Shown: positions 1 to 12,374, counted from the first letter of the stretch. The stretch: DNA of 64,000 nucleotides from Bugulina stolonifera (GCA_935421135.1 OW285192.1:13657501-13721500), one strand, 5' to 3'. Program-made: numbers and translations. Notes: generated from the letters alone by a model not told the origin.

Positions 1-107
1 AAGCTCTCTTCAAGACCTGGCGCTAGTGTGTTGGCATTAGCTTTAGAAGTGTAGATTTTAGAACGACTTAACAGATTGTTGGAGTGACTTGGATCCAACA
101 TTATACT

Positions 108-1645
108 GTAATGTTTTTGAGTGCTATTGCATACGAGAGCCGAGGGCTACAAGTATGGGAAGGGCTTGGAAGGAGGTAGAAGCCGACCAAGTGTACCTTC
201 TTCTCATTACATAAAAGAGTGAACAGTTATGGGTGCTCTTTATAGTGTAGATTATAGATTATATCAGACGTAGGCCGATGCTGAGACACATTGGAGCTCA
301 GAACCGACGTAGGTCTCGTAGAGTTTATACTCCGAAGGAGTGTAGAGAAAGAAGATCTAACCTTGAGAGCCTAAGTCCGACGCTAGGTTCATCAGAACCC
401 GGGATCGGCCTAAGCCTAAGGGGTGGATAGAGATGTGCTTAGCCTAGGATGAGGTGAGCTCGAGCCGTACTGAATCCAAAGGATTCTCAGGTGGAACTAC
501 CTGCCTAAAGAGTAAGCCTCTGTAGGTTGAGTTAGGAGATGTTGCTTTATTCAAGCGCAATCAACAACTGATTCATAATAGAAAATGCACTGCCTTATAT
601 ACGAAACAAACTTCTGGCAAAAAGGGACGACATGGTGTCGGTTATCCGACATGGGGTCGGCTCCGGAACTTACGCAACAATATGTCTGGTTCCGCCCGAC
701 TCGGCCATATGAAAAGGTCGGCCATTGCACAAAATGTGCTTACAATAAGTAGAAACATGTCGTCTATAAATATGAGCTAAATCCATAAGGTCGGCTACGT
801 GGTTACAATATAAAGTGACAAAAAGACTCTAATAAAGCTTAGGCCACACTGACGCAATTTTTTTTGCGAATAGCGAATTTTGGCCAAAGGCGAATTCGCA
901 AATTATAATCGAGCGTGCCACACTGCAAAAGCTATAAGCAAATTCGCATTGATTTCACCCAATGAGGGGTCAAAAATTATTATCCTCGGTCACGTTTCTC
1001 ATTCACTGCAGAACTAGAACTCCGAAAAATGTAAAATAAATTATAAAAAAATAGAATAAAATAAAATAATTATTTTATTCTTACATTTATTCGTTTTACA
1101 CAATTCTTGCAAACAGAAGTAGTCATTTTATTCATCAGTTAAAATAAAAATTTTAATATAATAATTTAAACTCATGATTGATTGAAAATCCGTGGCTCTG
1201 AACACGTGACAGTAACGTGACGAGTAAAAATTGGCCAATCACAAATTAGCGAGTTGCGAATTAGCTGATTGAGATCAGCGAGTGCGAAATCGCTAATTTT
1301 GCGCGAATTCGCACAAAATTTGCGATTTGCGAATTCGCCTTTGGCCAAAATTCGCTATTCGCAAGAAAATTCGCGTCAGTGTGGCCTAAGCATAATTCAC
1401 AATCAAGTAAGGATAGACAATTACTAAATAAGTATAAATGTGGGAAAAACCAAGTTGCAATAGAACGTAATTCCAAGGCTTGATTGCTAGTACAGACATG
1501 TATATAAGACACGCAGTAGATAATAAGGTAATGAATGCATGGATAATGTGGATAACAATATATGGATAAGATATTGATTGTCAGCTAATAATATTGTCAG
1601 TGTGGCTGGCCTAGGTGCCATTACCACGGAGGCTGTTTCACCACA
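108..1645 (-). mobile_element. Solo LTR (family L), copy 1, reverse orientation
   Basis: The reverse complement matches the LTR at 12435-13430 along its length once the internal insertion at 842-1386 is removed, leaving about 993 bp. A 5-bp target-site duplication ATACT lies at 103-107 and 1646-1650. Read on the minus strand it starts TGTGGTGAAAC and ends CATTAC. It carries a TATA-like box near 593-602 and a polyadenylation signal near 545-550, so a U3-R-U5 layout is plausible. No internal retroelement sequence lies on either side, so it is a solo LTR. The superfamily is not determined; a 5-bp duplication fits several LTR groups. Confidence 0.8.
842..1386. mobile_element. MITE with long terminal inverted repeats, inserted in LTR copy 1
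   Basis: The element begins GGCCACACTGACGC and ends with its inverse. The inverted arms run about 65 bases at each end and include a shared block containing GGCGAATTCGC. It is flanked by TA dinucleotides (840-841 and 1387-1388). The same LTR segment in copy 3 (near 12700) lacks it, which confirms the insertion. It has no transposase ORF. The TA duplication suggests mobilisation by a Tc1/mariner-type transposase. The inside is AT-rich. Confidence 0.85.
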
Positions 1646-2229
1646 ATACTTTGCATAAACATCAATACATAAACTCATATGGCAGAACTTTCTGAATCTA
1701 TAGGGAGAATGATGTTGTATGTAATGTATGTCCCACAAAGCTACTGATACTTCCAAAAAGTTGTTTTGCCAAATTCTGATTCAAGTTACCAGTATAGAAT
1801 GATTGTTACTTTCTAATAATGTTATGTCATCTATAATTAACCAAGTGTCAAGCAGAGTGGCCAATAAAAGTTCGATACCAGGGTAAATCACATGAAAACA
1901 AACAAATTTATGAAATTTCCTTATCACCCTTATATGGTTATTCACTCCATTCTATTTTAGTTTGTCCCAGAGTAGAGAGCAACAACCGACAGTTGTTTTT
2001 CTATCAGAACATTCGATACCACAGCAAGTGTTGGTGAAATATTTCAAACTGCATGCACATATAAAGTAACTCAGTTATTTACCAATCAAGCTACAAGTGT
2101 GCTTGTAGCAATTTTGACTTGACTAAACTCAGTTAAGTCGGGCATGCGACAAGTGGGCTAGTCTAGATGGTTGTGTTTGGAGTTTTTCTAACAATTTTAT
2201 CAGAATTTTAACAATGACCAATTCTTAGC

Positions 2230-2480
2230 TCTATATACTCTATAAATACTCTATAAATACTCTATATATTCTACAAATACTCTATAAATACTCTATATAC
2301 TCTACAAATACTCTATAAATACCCTATATACTCTACAAATACTCTATAAATACCCTATATACTCTACAAATACTCTATAAATACTCTATATACTCTACAA
2401 ATACTCTATACATACTCTATATACTCTACAAATACTCTATAAATACTCTATAAACTCTATAGGCTCTATATACTTTATAT
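2230..2480. repeat. Minisatellite, ~31-bp unit built from a ~10-bp CTCTAYAAATA subunit
   Basis: A repeated phrase alternates CTCTACAAATA, CTCTATAAATA and CTCTATATA. The higher-order unit is about 31 bp. Single-base variants such as CCCTATA for CTCTATA occur in some copies. No coding content. Confidence 0.85.
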
Positions 2481-3181
2481 ACATGTACTCCATAAATACT
2501 CTATGTAATACAGTGTATACCTGTACTCTGTAGTATTTAACAGGTTTTTCTGCTTGCTGGCAGTTTTTACTAATTTGTATAGTTCTCTCACTCTCCTTAG
2601 TGCATCTCAATACAGACCTTCTCTATTTCAGTTGAACTTCTTTATTCTGCTCTCCATCCACATGCCAAATGCCTCCATTCTTGTGTTTATCAAACATTTT
2701 ATTGTTTTTATCTACAGTATACCTCCCACTAGCCACCCTCTACACGTGCTGAAGAGGTACAATTGTTTAGAATGATTTACATGTACATGTACCATCTGCA
2801 GCTGTTTTCCTTGACCACTATATGAATGCTACTTTCTAACCGATTTTTCTAACTTCTGCCTTCTTGGCATTGATTCTCATTTTATTTTACCCTTCAATTT
2901 GTGACTTCCATCATGGTTGCAATTTAGTAATATAGACTCTATGGGCTGTCCATTAGTGTGCACTTAAAATACAGAAACTGCAGACAATCCGCTCTATAAC
3001 ACGCCTAGCCAAGTAGCAGCACTAGTTTTGATTAAGTTATGATGATCTCGAAGTAGATGCTGGTTATCTTTGGCTGTCAAATCTTTAATTAAAACAAATT
3101 TTCCTAATTTATCCAACCATTAGATTTCTCTGAACCAGGTGTCTGCTTGTAGATAAGCACTGTGTTATGACTGAGTTTTTC

Positions 3182-3285
3182 CTTCCTATACCATGACTCA
3201 ACTTGGCATGACATGACTTCCTATACCATGACTCAACTTGGCATGACATGACTTCCTATACCATGACTCAACTTAGCATGACATA
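3182..3285. repeat. Three tandem copies of a 35-bp unit
   Basis: Copies begin with CTTCCTATACCATGACTC at 3182, 3217 and 3252. The third differs by one base (CTTAGCATG for CTTGGCATG). Confidence 0.9.
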
Positions 3286-5143
3286 AGACTAGCGTTAATT
3301 AAATATTAGTCGGGTCGACTTCAGATATGATTGGAATTAGTGTTTAGACACTCTTGCAAAGGTGTCTTTCCTCAAGTTCACTATAGCCAGGGAATAACAA
3401 CTCTGCTACCAGACATGGGAATTGCACTTTAAAGTTGCCTTCCTTACTTGCACACTATTAGGAATAGGACAATTCCCAATTATGGATAAGTATAGGTTTT
3501 CTGCAAGAGCAGATAACTTAGAAAAATTTGCTTTAGCTTAGAGAGTCGATCTATGGTGATTTGAATACCAAAGATTGATTTGAAATAAGGTGCAATAGCA
3601 GTAAACCTTTTAATTTTTAAAGAAATAGCTCTTTAAAATATTGCGCTAAAAACAGTGCTCTATGCCAAAAATCAAATTATTTATTGTGTACCATCTTCAC
3701 ACAACACATATCTTCACACCAGCATCCTTTCCCAGAATGCAATACACTGTGAAACATTGTTTTCATTTCTGGAGCATACTCAGGAGAGGGCAACTCTAAG
3801 CATATGCACAGGTCAACAGAGTTTTTACTGTGTTTTTGTATTCTCCATTATTATAAAGTAAGAAAAATCAGGATCCTGTATTGAGGCACATTCATTCACC
3901 CTTCTGGAACCCTTTTTCAGATTTTGAAGACTTCTTTCCAGTTAGCTGGATCCGATCAAAAACAGACTATTTAGCCACTGCACGCACATGTACAAATCAA
4001 AAGAGCAACTTGAAAGAAACCTCGGTGGCCAACCAGGCAAAAAGATTTCAGAATTTATTTTTTATTGCTTTAATCGTTTATTTCATTTAAAAAATTCATT
4101 TATTGTTGACAAAGAAGTATTACAAATTTGTCTTTAACTTTTCATGCAAATGTCTATGCTATGGTCTTGTTATGATACAGGATTTAGCAGTATAATTCAT
4201 GGCGACTTTGGCTCTTTATAAACTTGCCACCAAACAGTGTACATGTAAATGCACTAATATTTCTCAGTTCACAGCCAAGTTTTTTCTAGTGAAGCACAGG
4301 GGCCTTTCAAGGTTGGATCTCCTTTCTAAGATTGCCAATATTGTCTTAAAATATCAGGTGTGTTCCTAAGCTCTAGTTACACTCAACTAGTAGCAAGTTG
4401 TAGCAGATAATCTCACACCCACATAATTACATTCTCTACTTCTAAGTGGAGATTAGTTCTGGAATCCTTAATTAACAGCTTTGGTAAACCTTGTTGACTT
4501 TGATGTCCTGGGATATTACAGTCCTTGGAGGCTCAATTCCTGGACCCCAATATAAGGCCACGGCTGCTGTCTTTACTAAATGGCATAATATACATGTATG
4601 TCTAATATTTATCAGCAGATTCGTAGATGCCTGAATATCACTTATCTAGACTCAGCTGTTTAACTAATGATGAGTGTTCTTTATTACTCAAAGAATATAC
4701 TAGAATGTACTAGAATATATGATTTTATTTATTTCACAAATTATAGACCCAAAATGGCCACAAAGACACTACTGCAATCTGTCAATGTAGGCGATGAAAA
4801 AGTTAAATGTTAGCATCCAACCATAAGAGAGAAAACTTTATTTCAACTTTAAAAATGATAAACAGCATATGATATCAAAACAACAAAATAGTCTTGAAAT
4901 GGTTGCAACTGTACAGGAATAGAACTGAAGTGCATGCGTAAACAACTGCTCCATCACGTTTTTGACCTGAAAGTAAATAAAGACAATTGTTTTTCAAATT
5001 GTCTATAATATACTGTAGATGTATAGATACACACGTACATATCACTTGTACATGTATACATATACACTGTATATGCGTCCATGAGCATATATACAGAGTC
5101 ATACTACACATACATATGCTACATGTATGTATATCTCATCAAA

Positions 5144-5391
5144 TTGCAAATGGTACTCGAATGGCCTTGCAACAGATCAGATTTGAAAGCATGTGGATGT
5201 TGATGAAGGATAAGATTGCATTGCATCAACCATCTAGTCTAGAAATCATTAAGAAAGTGTGGATGATGGAGATATCACCAGAATATTGTGAGACACTGAT
5301 TAGGAGTATGGCCCAACAACTTGCTGCCATCATTGCCAGTGGTGGTGGACCAACGAATAATATAAATTTTTTGAGAATTGCTATGTGTTAA
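5144..5391 (+). pseudogene. Tc1-like transposase C-terminal fossil
   Basis: The open frame reads like the C-terminal end of a Tc1 family transposase. A short FESMWMLMKDKI stretch stands where functional members have the IENVW block with the last catalytic acidic residue. It is followed by HQPSSLEIIKK, by ISPEYCETLIRSM, and by a terminal block ending ASGGGPTN. This order is typical of Tc1 C-termini. The N-terminal DNA-binding part and the first two catalytic aspartates are missing, and the frame opens into unrelated sequence upstream. No matching inverted repeats were found nearby, so this is a truncated remnant. It is absent from the equivalent place in units 2 and 3. Confidence 0.75.
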
Positions 5392-7800
5392 GAGCAAAAC
5401 TTTCTTTAAATAATATTGGTAAGATTCATTGTTCAACAAAATATAACCAACTTTAGAAATTTATTCAGTTTCATCCTCACAATGTTTAAATCAAGGTGGT
5501 CTTAAACTTATGCCCGTGGCTGTATATACATGTACATCTTATGTTGTGCAATCTATACTAACATGGATGGGCAAACATGCATATGTAAGGGGTAACATCA
5601 ACTCTTATAATTTTTTGTGATTAAACAAAATAATATTTTATAAATAGCCTGCAGCTGCTTTTCATACACAGTTTAAACTTAATAACTAATAAACTTAAAT
5701 AAATTAACTGCTGGTAATCTGTGCACACCCTGCCCTTTCTTTTCTAACTAAAAGCTAAACCTGGAACTTATACCGTCACCTGCAGCATGCTCATACATGT
5801 ACGTATGTTATTATGTATAATTCTGTTCTGTGATGCTTGATGCTGAAGTTGTTAATCAAACTGATTAATACTGACAGAAGCTCAACCTGGTCAAGCAGCA
5901 ATTCTTCTCTTGGATATTTTTATACACTATGACCTGGCTTTCTTAGGCAATGTGTATCTTTGCAATATTATCACTTTTGGACATTGTGATCATAGAACAT
6001 AGAACATTCAAACATAACCAACTTGCAGCTTACTAATATTTTAAAGCTGTGACTTTAGCATGCAAATAGAATTATTAGCTAAAAGAAATACACTTTTTGC
6101 TAATAAAGTAAACACAACCAGTAGCCGAACAGCAAATTTGTCCAGAAAAACAAATTTAGCTGCCAAAAAACTTGGGAAGTTTTTTTTGCAGATTAAAATG
6201 TTGACCAAGTATGTTGACCAGTATAGCCTATCGATATTATACCAGCATTTGAAACTTTACATACTATTTTAGTATGTGTTGGCAAGTTGATTGTTTATCC
6301 TCTGTTTGGTCGCAATTCCAGACACTTTGAGAATAAAAACACTATAGAGATTATAAAAAGATACATCTCGTAGGCCTACATGTATATAAACAATAATAAT
6401 AATGATAAATATTGAACCTTGTATAGTGCTTCCACTCTTAATTTTTATACCAAGACCTTAAGAATTTTGGGGCAGATTTAGTTACATTGTGATGAAAAAA
6501 TACAATCCATTTGAAGAAAAGTTGATAAATTATATTGCCACAAAGGAAATGAGAGGTACCAAGGAATTCAAAAGGATGTTAACATATATTACACAATACT
6601 ACAATAATAATAGTAAAACCACAAATCCTTTACCATGATGTAAGTTTGGTGCACCATTAAAATCATGTTCTACATCAATACCACTTTCATAAGACTCTAT
6701 TTCCATATTTTCTTAGTCTAAGACTACATTTTGTTTTTTTTAGAGACAGTTAGAATGATATTTTATACACAAATGCATCAGGAGAAAGCAGTAGTTAGTA
6801 AATAGAGTGTAGTGTTTTTATATTTCATGTAGGCTTGAAACAATGTAATCGTAATAGTCTGCCATTATAGTGAAAGTCTTGAGATAATTCTATCAAAAAC
6901 AGAAACAGTATTTTATTTGATATACCTTAAGCAACATGGGGCCACCTGAGTTGCAGGTGGTACACACATGTAGTTATTCTTTGCAACACTGCAGAAACTA
7001 TTATTAAATGTAGATATGCATGTAAAGTGGATGGACAGTACTTAGAACTGCAAAATTTAATTTGAAAGATTCTGGTTTGATTCATATAAAAGCCATTAAT
7101 GGTGTTAGGAAAGCCATTGACATTGTTAAAATGCTTATGTGTCACTCAGGGGTGCTGAAAAATGCAAAATGAAGATGAATTCTCTACTCCAAACTGGAAA
7201 AATTAATAGTTTGTTGCTTTCTTATCTGGTGGAAGTTTTATACAATTTGTTTTCCTTATAAGAGGGAGTAGATAAGTAGATATAATGTAGAATGCTTGTG
7301 ACCTCTGCTGTAAAACTTACACAGCAATAATCTTACATGATTTTTTCATGTCTTACCTTTGGTCAGTTATCCCTGCAAATTGGTAAACCAGGCACGTTTG
7401 AAGGTGTGAACACACAAAGTGTGGATTTTTTGTATATCAAAGTACGTCTATATTAACAGTTTTTTAAACTCCTTGGTTCCAGCATTATTATACAAAATTA
7501 TTTCAAGCAAATAACCCTTAGAATAATATTATATTATGCTTCTACATGTATATATTATATTCTAAGCATTCATCAACCTGTAAATGTACACAAACATTTC
7601 ATAGGGTTTAACTGCAGAAAACGATGACACTGTTACTGCTTTGGTGCATGGATATTTTAACCAACTCTTCTTTACAGAGGTCTGTGGCCTGTATTTTCAG
7701 ATCACTTGGCAACAATGTAACAACCGGAGTTGGTAAGGTATAATTGTTGTTATTAAAATCTCTGCTATTTGCAGAAAATACTGGTAGTGCGAGTTAACAC
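5392..7800. other. Upstream part of unit 1, no gene recognised
   Basis: Non-coding, AT-rich sequence shared in patches with 15580-16440 and 21480-23600. An alignable block at 6235-6300 matches 22875-22940. The segment near 7550-7565 is the unoccupied counterpart of the LTR insertion site in unit 3 (23893-25694). Confidence 0.5.
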
Positions 7801-7805
7801 CTATT

Positions 7806-7918
7806 GACCAATTAGATCTAAGTTTTGGAAAACTAGAAGTATAAAAGAGATTGGTTTCTCGTGAACTGCATCGACTGGTTCTTCAGATATTTAAAATTGG
7901 GAAACAAGTTAAGTCAAG
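7806..7918 (+). promoter_or_regulatory. Core promoter and non-coding exon 1 of gene A
   Basis: TATAAAAG lies at 7840-7847, about 20 bases after a CCAAT-like element (GACCAATTAG). The stretch after the TATA box, with GTGAACTGCATC, is conserved in genes B and C. Transcription should start near 7870. Exon 1 ends at 7918 before GTAAGC and contains no ATG, so the 5' UTR is spliced to the exon at 8098. Confidence 0.7.
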
Positions 7919-8100
7919 GTAAGCTAAGTGTATTAGCATTAATTTCAATATAAGAGTTTGTAGATTTCTCTTTTCGATTTTATTTAAACAATAACTGGAT
8001 ATTTTCATAAGATAATCCAATTACACTATGTCCTAAGACGTTATATTCTGTCTGATTAAGTTGCTATCATCCTTTTCCTCTGTTTGCTTATCTGTAGAAG

Positions 8101-9609
8101 ATGTCGAAGGTGAGCATTGCGGTCTTTTGCCTGTTTCTCGTAGTTCTCGTAGCAGAATGTCAAGTTCAAAGTAAGTTGCTATTGTACTGTACGTGTGTTA
8201 CAGTGGTGGTACTGTAGCCCTGTAAAATGCATGATACCATCTCATTGTAATGAAATTTAGTACTAAATGTTTATATTCTCATTTATTGTGGCAGTTAACA
8301 GCTGGTACTCACAGCTACTGCTTTCGTTTAACCATTGATAGCTAAAAAAATTCATTGAAAACAATTCAGAAATTTAACAATGTACATCATGCAATTCTTT
8401 TCGCAAAATCAATTTTTTTCTTTATGATATTATCTATGTGGGTGATATTATTTATTATGGTAATTTGCTACAGCTTAGGTTATGCATGAATTTGTTAAAG
8501 GCGCAATTTCTAAAGAATACATGTAGCTGATAATATGGTTGCTTGCATCACGGTGAAAAGTTTTGTAAAAGAAAATAGTTACACATAAAATCAAGCAATA
8601 GTAATCGCTCAGTGAAAGTCTATAAAAAATATCAAATAAAAAATTTCAAACTCTTTGTATTGGCTCTGGCAACATTATTTGTTTTGAGAGAAGAAAGAAA
8701 TTAGTTGACTTCAAGATATTCAGAAGAATGCTTTTTCTAATTGTAGTTGACAAGTGTCTCTGCTATAAATGGGGAAATTACTATGCTCCCGTCTCCCAGC
8801 ATGCCTGTAAGACCTATGTGAAGCATACTGCATTCTCCATGCCCAAGATTGTTGACTGTCCTGGTAATCAAGAGTTTGACGTAAGAAAGTGCAGATGCAG
8901 ACCTGCTCATCTTACTTACTGTCCAAATGGTTGCCCTATAATCTACGGACAATACAGAGTAACGAGAGGACGTAAGTGTTTGAGTATCTGTATTGTAAAA
9001 GCCCTTTCACATTGCAGTTGGTCGTTCAGTAGTGGTGCTAAACAAAATACGGTTAACTTACTTTACTAATAGCTGGCTCGTGTCAGTTAGTGATGAGGTT
9101 TAGAGTTTAGCTTGTTGAACTCGTGACCCTATCACTCTTTGGAGCATGCCACTATATAGTACAATTTGTGGTTATTCTTAAAATTAGTGATTAGCATAAA
9201 CTGGGGTCTTAAAAGGCTTTTAGGAGTTAAAATCCGAGTAGCCAAGTAGTACGATTTCACAACTGCATGTATGACAGGAAAGTTGAGCTGACGCTATGCC
9301 ATAGGACGTTTATTCAAAATCCTTGCAATACGTATAATGACCAAACCCGACATGCACCTGTTGCATCTATGTTCACACAAATAATATTATAGCTAATCAT
9401 TGTCGTAATTCATTGTCACATAATTATTTCAAATTGTAGCAAGTTGTTCTGCTGGTGGATTGACAATAAGACCAGTTCCTGGAACTAATTGTCGAAAGTT
9501 CACACAGCAATCTGGTGAATACCAACCAATGGAGTTCAGCTGTCCTGGTAATCTCAAAATAAACATGGATAGTTGTAGGTGTGATGCTTACGCAACATGT
9601 ACAGTGTAA
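8101..9609 (+). CDS. Gene A: secreted protein with two derived CBM14 (peritrophin-like) domains
   Basis: Coding exons are 8101-8170, 8747-8971 and 9440-9609, giving 154 residues. All donors are GTAAGT-like, and exon 2 begins at 8098. Residues 1-20 form a clear signal peptide (MSKVSIAVFCLFLVVLVAEC). Exon 3 encodes domain 1 (about 26-98) and exon 4 domain 2 (about 99-154). Both fit the CBM14 frame: C, then C-x2-(Y/F), then CPGNxxxxxxxxC near the end. In both the third canonical cysteine is replaced (H50, Q122) and an extra one makes C-x-C (C72/C74, C144/C146). The 225-bp exon 3 is a symmetric phase 1-1 module. Chitin or other glycan binding outside the cell is inferred from the fold, not shown. 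CBM14 assignment is by pattern; another small cysteine-rich fold is possible. Confidence 0.8.
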
Positions 9610-9649
9610 GTGCAAACCCTCAACTACGAAAGGATGCCGATATTCAGAC

Positions 9650-11145
9650 CAAACAACGATTTATGGATCAACAGTACTATATAATAATATCTTTGTTAAT
9701 TGCTTGAGTTGAATGCTATTACATTGTGTACTTTCACCATTTCCTAGTTTTTTGCCAAATATAATGCATAATATGAAGTATACTATCATTTCTGTTTTGA
9801 TTGTTTAATTCAGTGTCAGTTAATCTTGACAACTTATGCCAGAATTTTTTGATTAAACCACATAATATGAAATGATATAATTTCAACACCTAAAAGGACT
9901 CAAAGTTTAACTTGACTACTACCTTTGTTAATACGTGTAGCTTGTCGGTAAAAGTCGATGTGTATTTGGTAACAAAATGCACGCTGTAATAATAAGCCAA
10001 TACTGTAAGCCAATAACAATAGAGGCAATGATATCAAGGTTGTCATGATTGAACAAGCATTAATACAGTGTTCAATGCATTGAAGTACAGTTAGATTCTG
10101 TAGTTAGAAACTAGTATGATAGTCACCATAAAAGCTGTTAACTTAAGAAACACAGTGCCAGAGAAATAGTGTTGAAGTAAACATTATTTGCACTTTATAC
10201 ACATGTGCAAATAATATTATTTACTAAATTATGATACTTAGACCTCCGAGTTAAATGAAATATGTTTCACTACCTTAATCTAGGCTTAAATCTGTGTGTA
10301 ACATTTAGGTAATCAAGTAGAGAGAATTTCTCCCACTTCAATTTGGACAGAGAGCAAAGGGTATCTCATTTCTGGGCCACATGGCCCAGAAATAAGATAC
10401 TCTATATATAGGTGAGGGTGGGGAACAGATGGTAGAGAGAGCAAAGGCTACATGCGTATTATTATTCACTGGTGAGCTGACAGCATCTGAGTTCTGCACT
10501 AGGAACAGCCGAAAACCAGAAAATTGGTTAGTTAGATGCAATCAATGAAAGAAGACAACTCTTTATTATTACAATTACCACATGTCTACATTTAATGAAC
10601 AATGGAGGAGAAAGCTTCGAGTAGGAGAAACTTTGAGAAAAAATTTCAAAGTTTCACAAGAAATGCTGATTTAGTACAAAACTACAGATTGTCAATGCTA
10701 AACTTTTAGTGCAACAGAGTAATGCTGGTCATGCTTGAGTAGATGTAGGCTACATTGTAAGTACTAGCAAATCACTGTTTGGTGGACATGATGTACATTT
10801 GTATATTCTTTGTATTATTATTGCAGAACTATTAAGCGTTCTCTCTATTAAAAATATAATTTGCATTGTCATCTTTGATAAGATTGGTATTTTGTGCAAA
10901 TCTTGATTTAAAATTAATTCTTTTCACCCTCTGCAGTTCCTTAATGTACCGGCAGCAATCTGGTTTGTTGACTTTTATTTTCAGTATGAATTAGTAATCT
11001 CACCCAATAATGAAGATTAATCGTATACATGTAAAGACTCTACAATTAGAATCCATGTATCTAATATTATACCAATATATTGGTATTATTTTTTGATGTG
11101 GGTTCCCATGTCTGCTGAATCTATATCAAAGACAGGGGAAAGCAG
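9650..11145. other. 3' flank of gene A, non-coding
   Basis: The first 250 bases after the stop codon are strongly conserved with the equivalent flanks of genes B and C and probably include the 3' UTR. The AATAAA present in B and C was not found at the matching place here. From 10085 to 11120 the sequence matches 19490-20600. No further exon was seen. Confidence 0.5.
10361..10400. repeat. 40-bp near-perfect palindrome
   Basis: Two 19-20 bp arms (left arm GTATCTCATTTCTGGGCCA) meet at CATG with one mismatch. The paralogous place in unit 2 (about 19810-19835) has only the left arm, so the second arm arose after duplication. Confidence 0.85.
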
Positions 11146-11150
11146 ATAGT

Positions 11151-11885
11151 GTAATGTTTTTTGCTATGGGTTTTATACTAGTGCCAATATTAGTGTGCGT
11201 GTAGGAAGCGCTTCGCAGTGGTGGCGGGCTGCCAAGGTAAACTTCCACATATTACATAAAGAGTGAACAGTTATGTAAGCTCTTATAAGTATTCCAGAGG
11301 ACATAGGCCGATGCCTGGACCCATTAAAGAGTTATGGGTCGAAGTAGGTCCGACGTTTATACTCATCAAACGTGTGGTAAGAGTCTTATACGAGTATGAG
11401 GACGAGCTCGGGCGCTAAAGGTCCAGGAGGAGACCAAGGTTGGTGCTGCTTGCCTGCAAGAGTATGACTTGTAGGTTTGAGTTAGGATAGTTGTTTTATT
11501 GAAGTGCAATCAACAACTGACTTAGCATAGAAAACATGCTGGTCGGGTGAGACGATAAGGTATTGGCCCCAAAAATTGCATGACAAGATGGTTGAATAGT
11601 ACCCGAGGTTTGACCATAAAAGCGTCGGCCATGCACAAAAAGTGCTTACGATCAAGTGAGATGAATTATGTATTAAACTGATAAAGATTCAAGACATCGC
11701 CATTACTTATGATAAGCAAAAATACTTAGAATGAAAGCAGACAATAATGTACCGATACCATAAGTAATTTAGACAATGCTTAGAGTCATTCAAAATAAGA
11801 GAATATGCACTTGGGCAACAAGGCCTTGTTGATGACCTCTGCATAGGTCGGCCTGGGTATTAGGTGAGTCGGCCTGTCTACCACG
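11151..11885 (-). mobile_element. Solo LTR (family L), copy 2, reverse orientation, shorter subfamily
   Basis: The reverse complement matches the LTR at 23898-25689. A target-site duplication ATAGT lies at 11146-11150 and 11886-11890. Unit 2 has the unoccupied site near 20628-20660 within the same flanking sequence, so the insertion came after the unit duplication. The LTR is about 735 bp and ends in the family signature (GTAATG on the plus strand). No internal region is present. Confidence 0.8.
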
Positions 11886-12374
11886 ATAGTACAATGTATA
11901 TCACGGAAGGCTAGCACTTAGTTCCACTAGCTCTACCCACCCTCAAGGTGTTGACTATAGAATTGACCTTTTTTCATACTCTTTTCTACTTTTTCGAAAC
12001 AGCTGTGCCGACAACTCCAAGACTTGATGAGTGCAATAAAACTATCTGGTCCAATCAAAAATCATAAAGTGAGACAATGCCATAGAGGGTCACATGAATG
12101 GTGACTGAGATTCATGAGCCAATTCAACTGCTGTGATTGGCTAGCTTTAGTGAAAACTCACAATAACAAAGAAGACAGCTTCATAGAGTGGGAGCAGAAA
12201 TTTCAGAGGAAAATTGCCACATCTTTCCTTCCACTATCTTTATGCTTCATTATGAAGTATATCATTTTACAGTTCACAAGTCAACAACATAGTTCTAATA
12301 TCTAATAGCAGGTTCATAGATAGGCTGAGGTACAGTAGGTGGCTGCCTACTAATTGCCAGTTAAGGGACAGACC

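Larger units (their letters stand above)
1651..4860. other. Intergenic, no gene recognised
   Basis: No supported exon was seen on either strand. The ORFs are short and lack family signatures. The stretch contains two minisatellites (listed separately) and scattered TACATGTA motifs. The part after about 4600 grades into the first tandem unit. Confidence 0.5.
4860..12310 (+). repeat. Tandem segmental unit 1 (contains gene A)
   Basis: The module at 4865-5010 recurs at 13755-13910, 21197-21350 and 21755-21905. Sequence around 6235 recurs at 22880, around 7560 at 25700, the gene at 8101-9609 recurs twice, and 10200-11120 recurs at 19620-20620. The segment 11940-12310 recurs at 20690-21020. Boundaries are approximate because similarity fades and later insertions interrupt it (Tc1 fossil near 5144, LTR at 11151). 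Confidence 0.8.

Noticed and set aside
842..1386. Possible CRISPR-like or regulatory array because of repeated GAATTCGC motifs
   Set aside because: The repeats are inverted arms of a transposon with a TA duplication; there are no regular spacers and the genome is eukaryotic.
8737..8952. Minus-strand ORFs antisense to the CBM14-like exons (also at 17367-17582, 26617-26826, 9424-9615, 18101-18286, 27100-27357)
   Set aside because: They mirror conserved sense exons and lack independent signals; the sense reading has splice sites, a signal peptide and a cysteine pattern.
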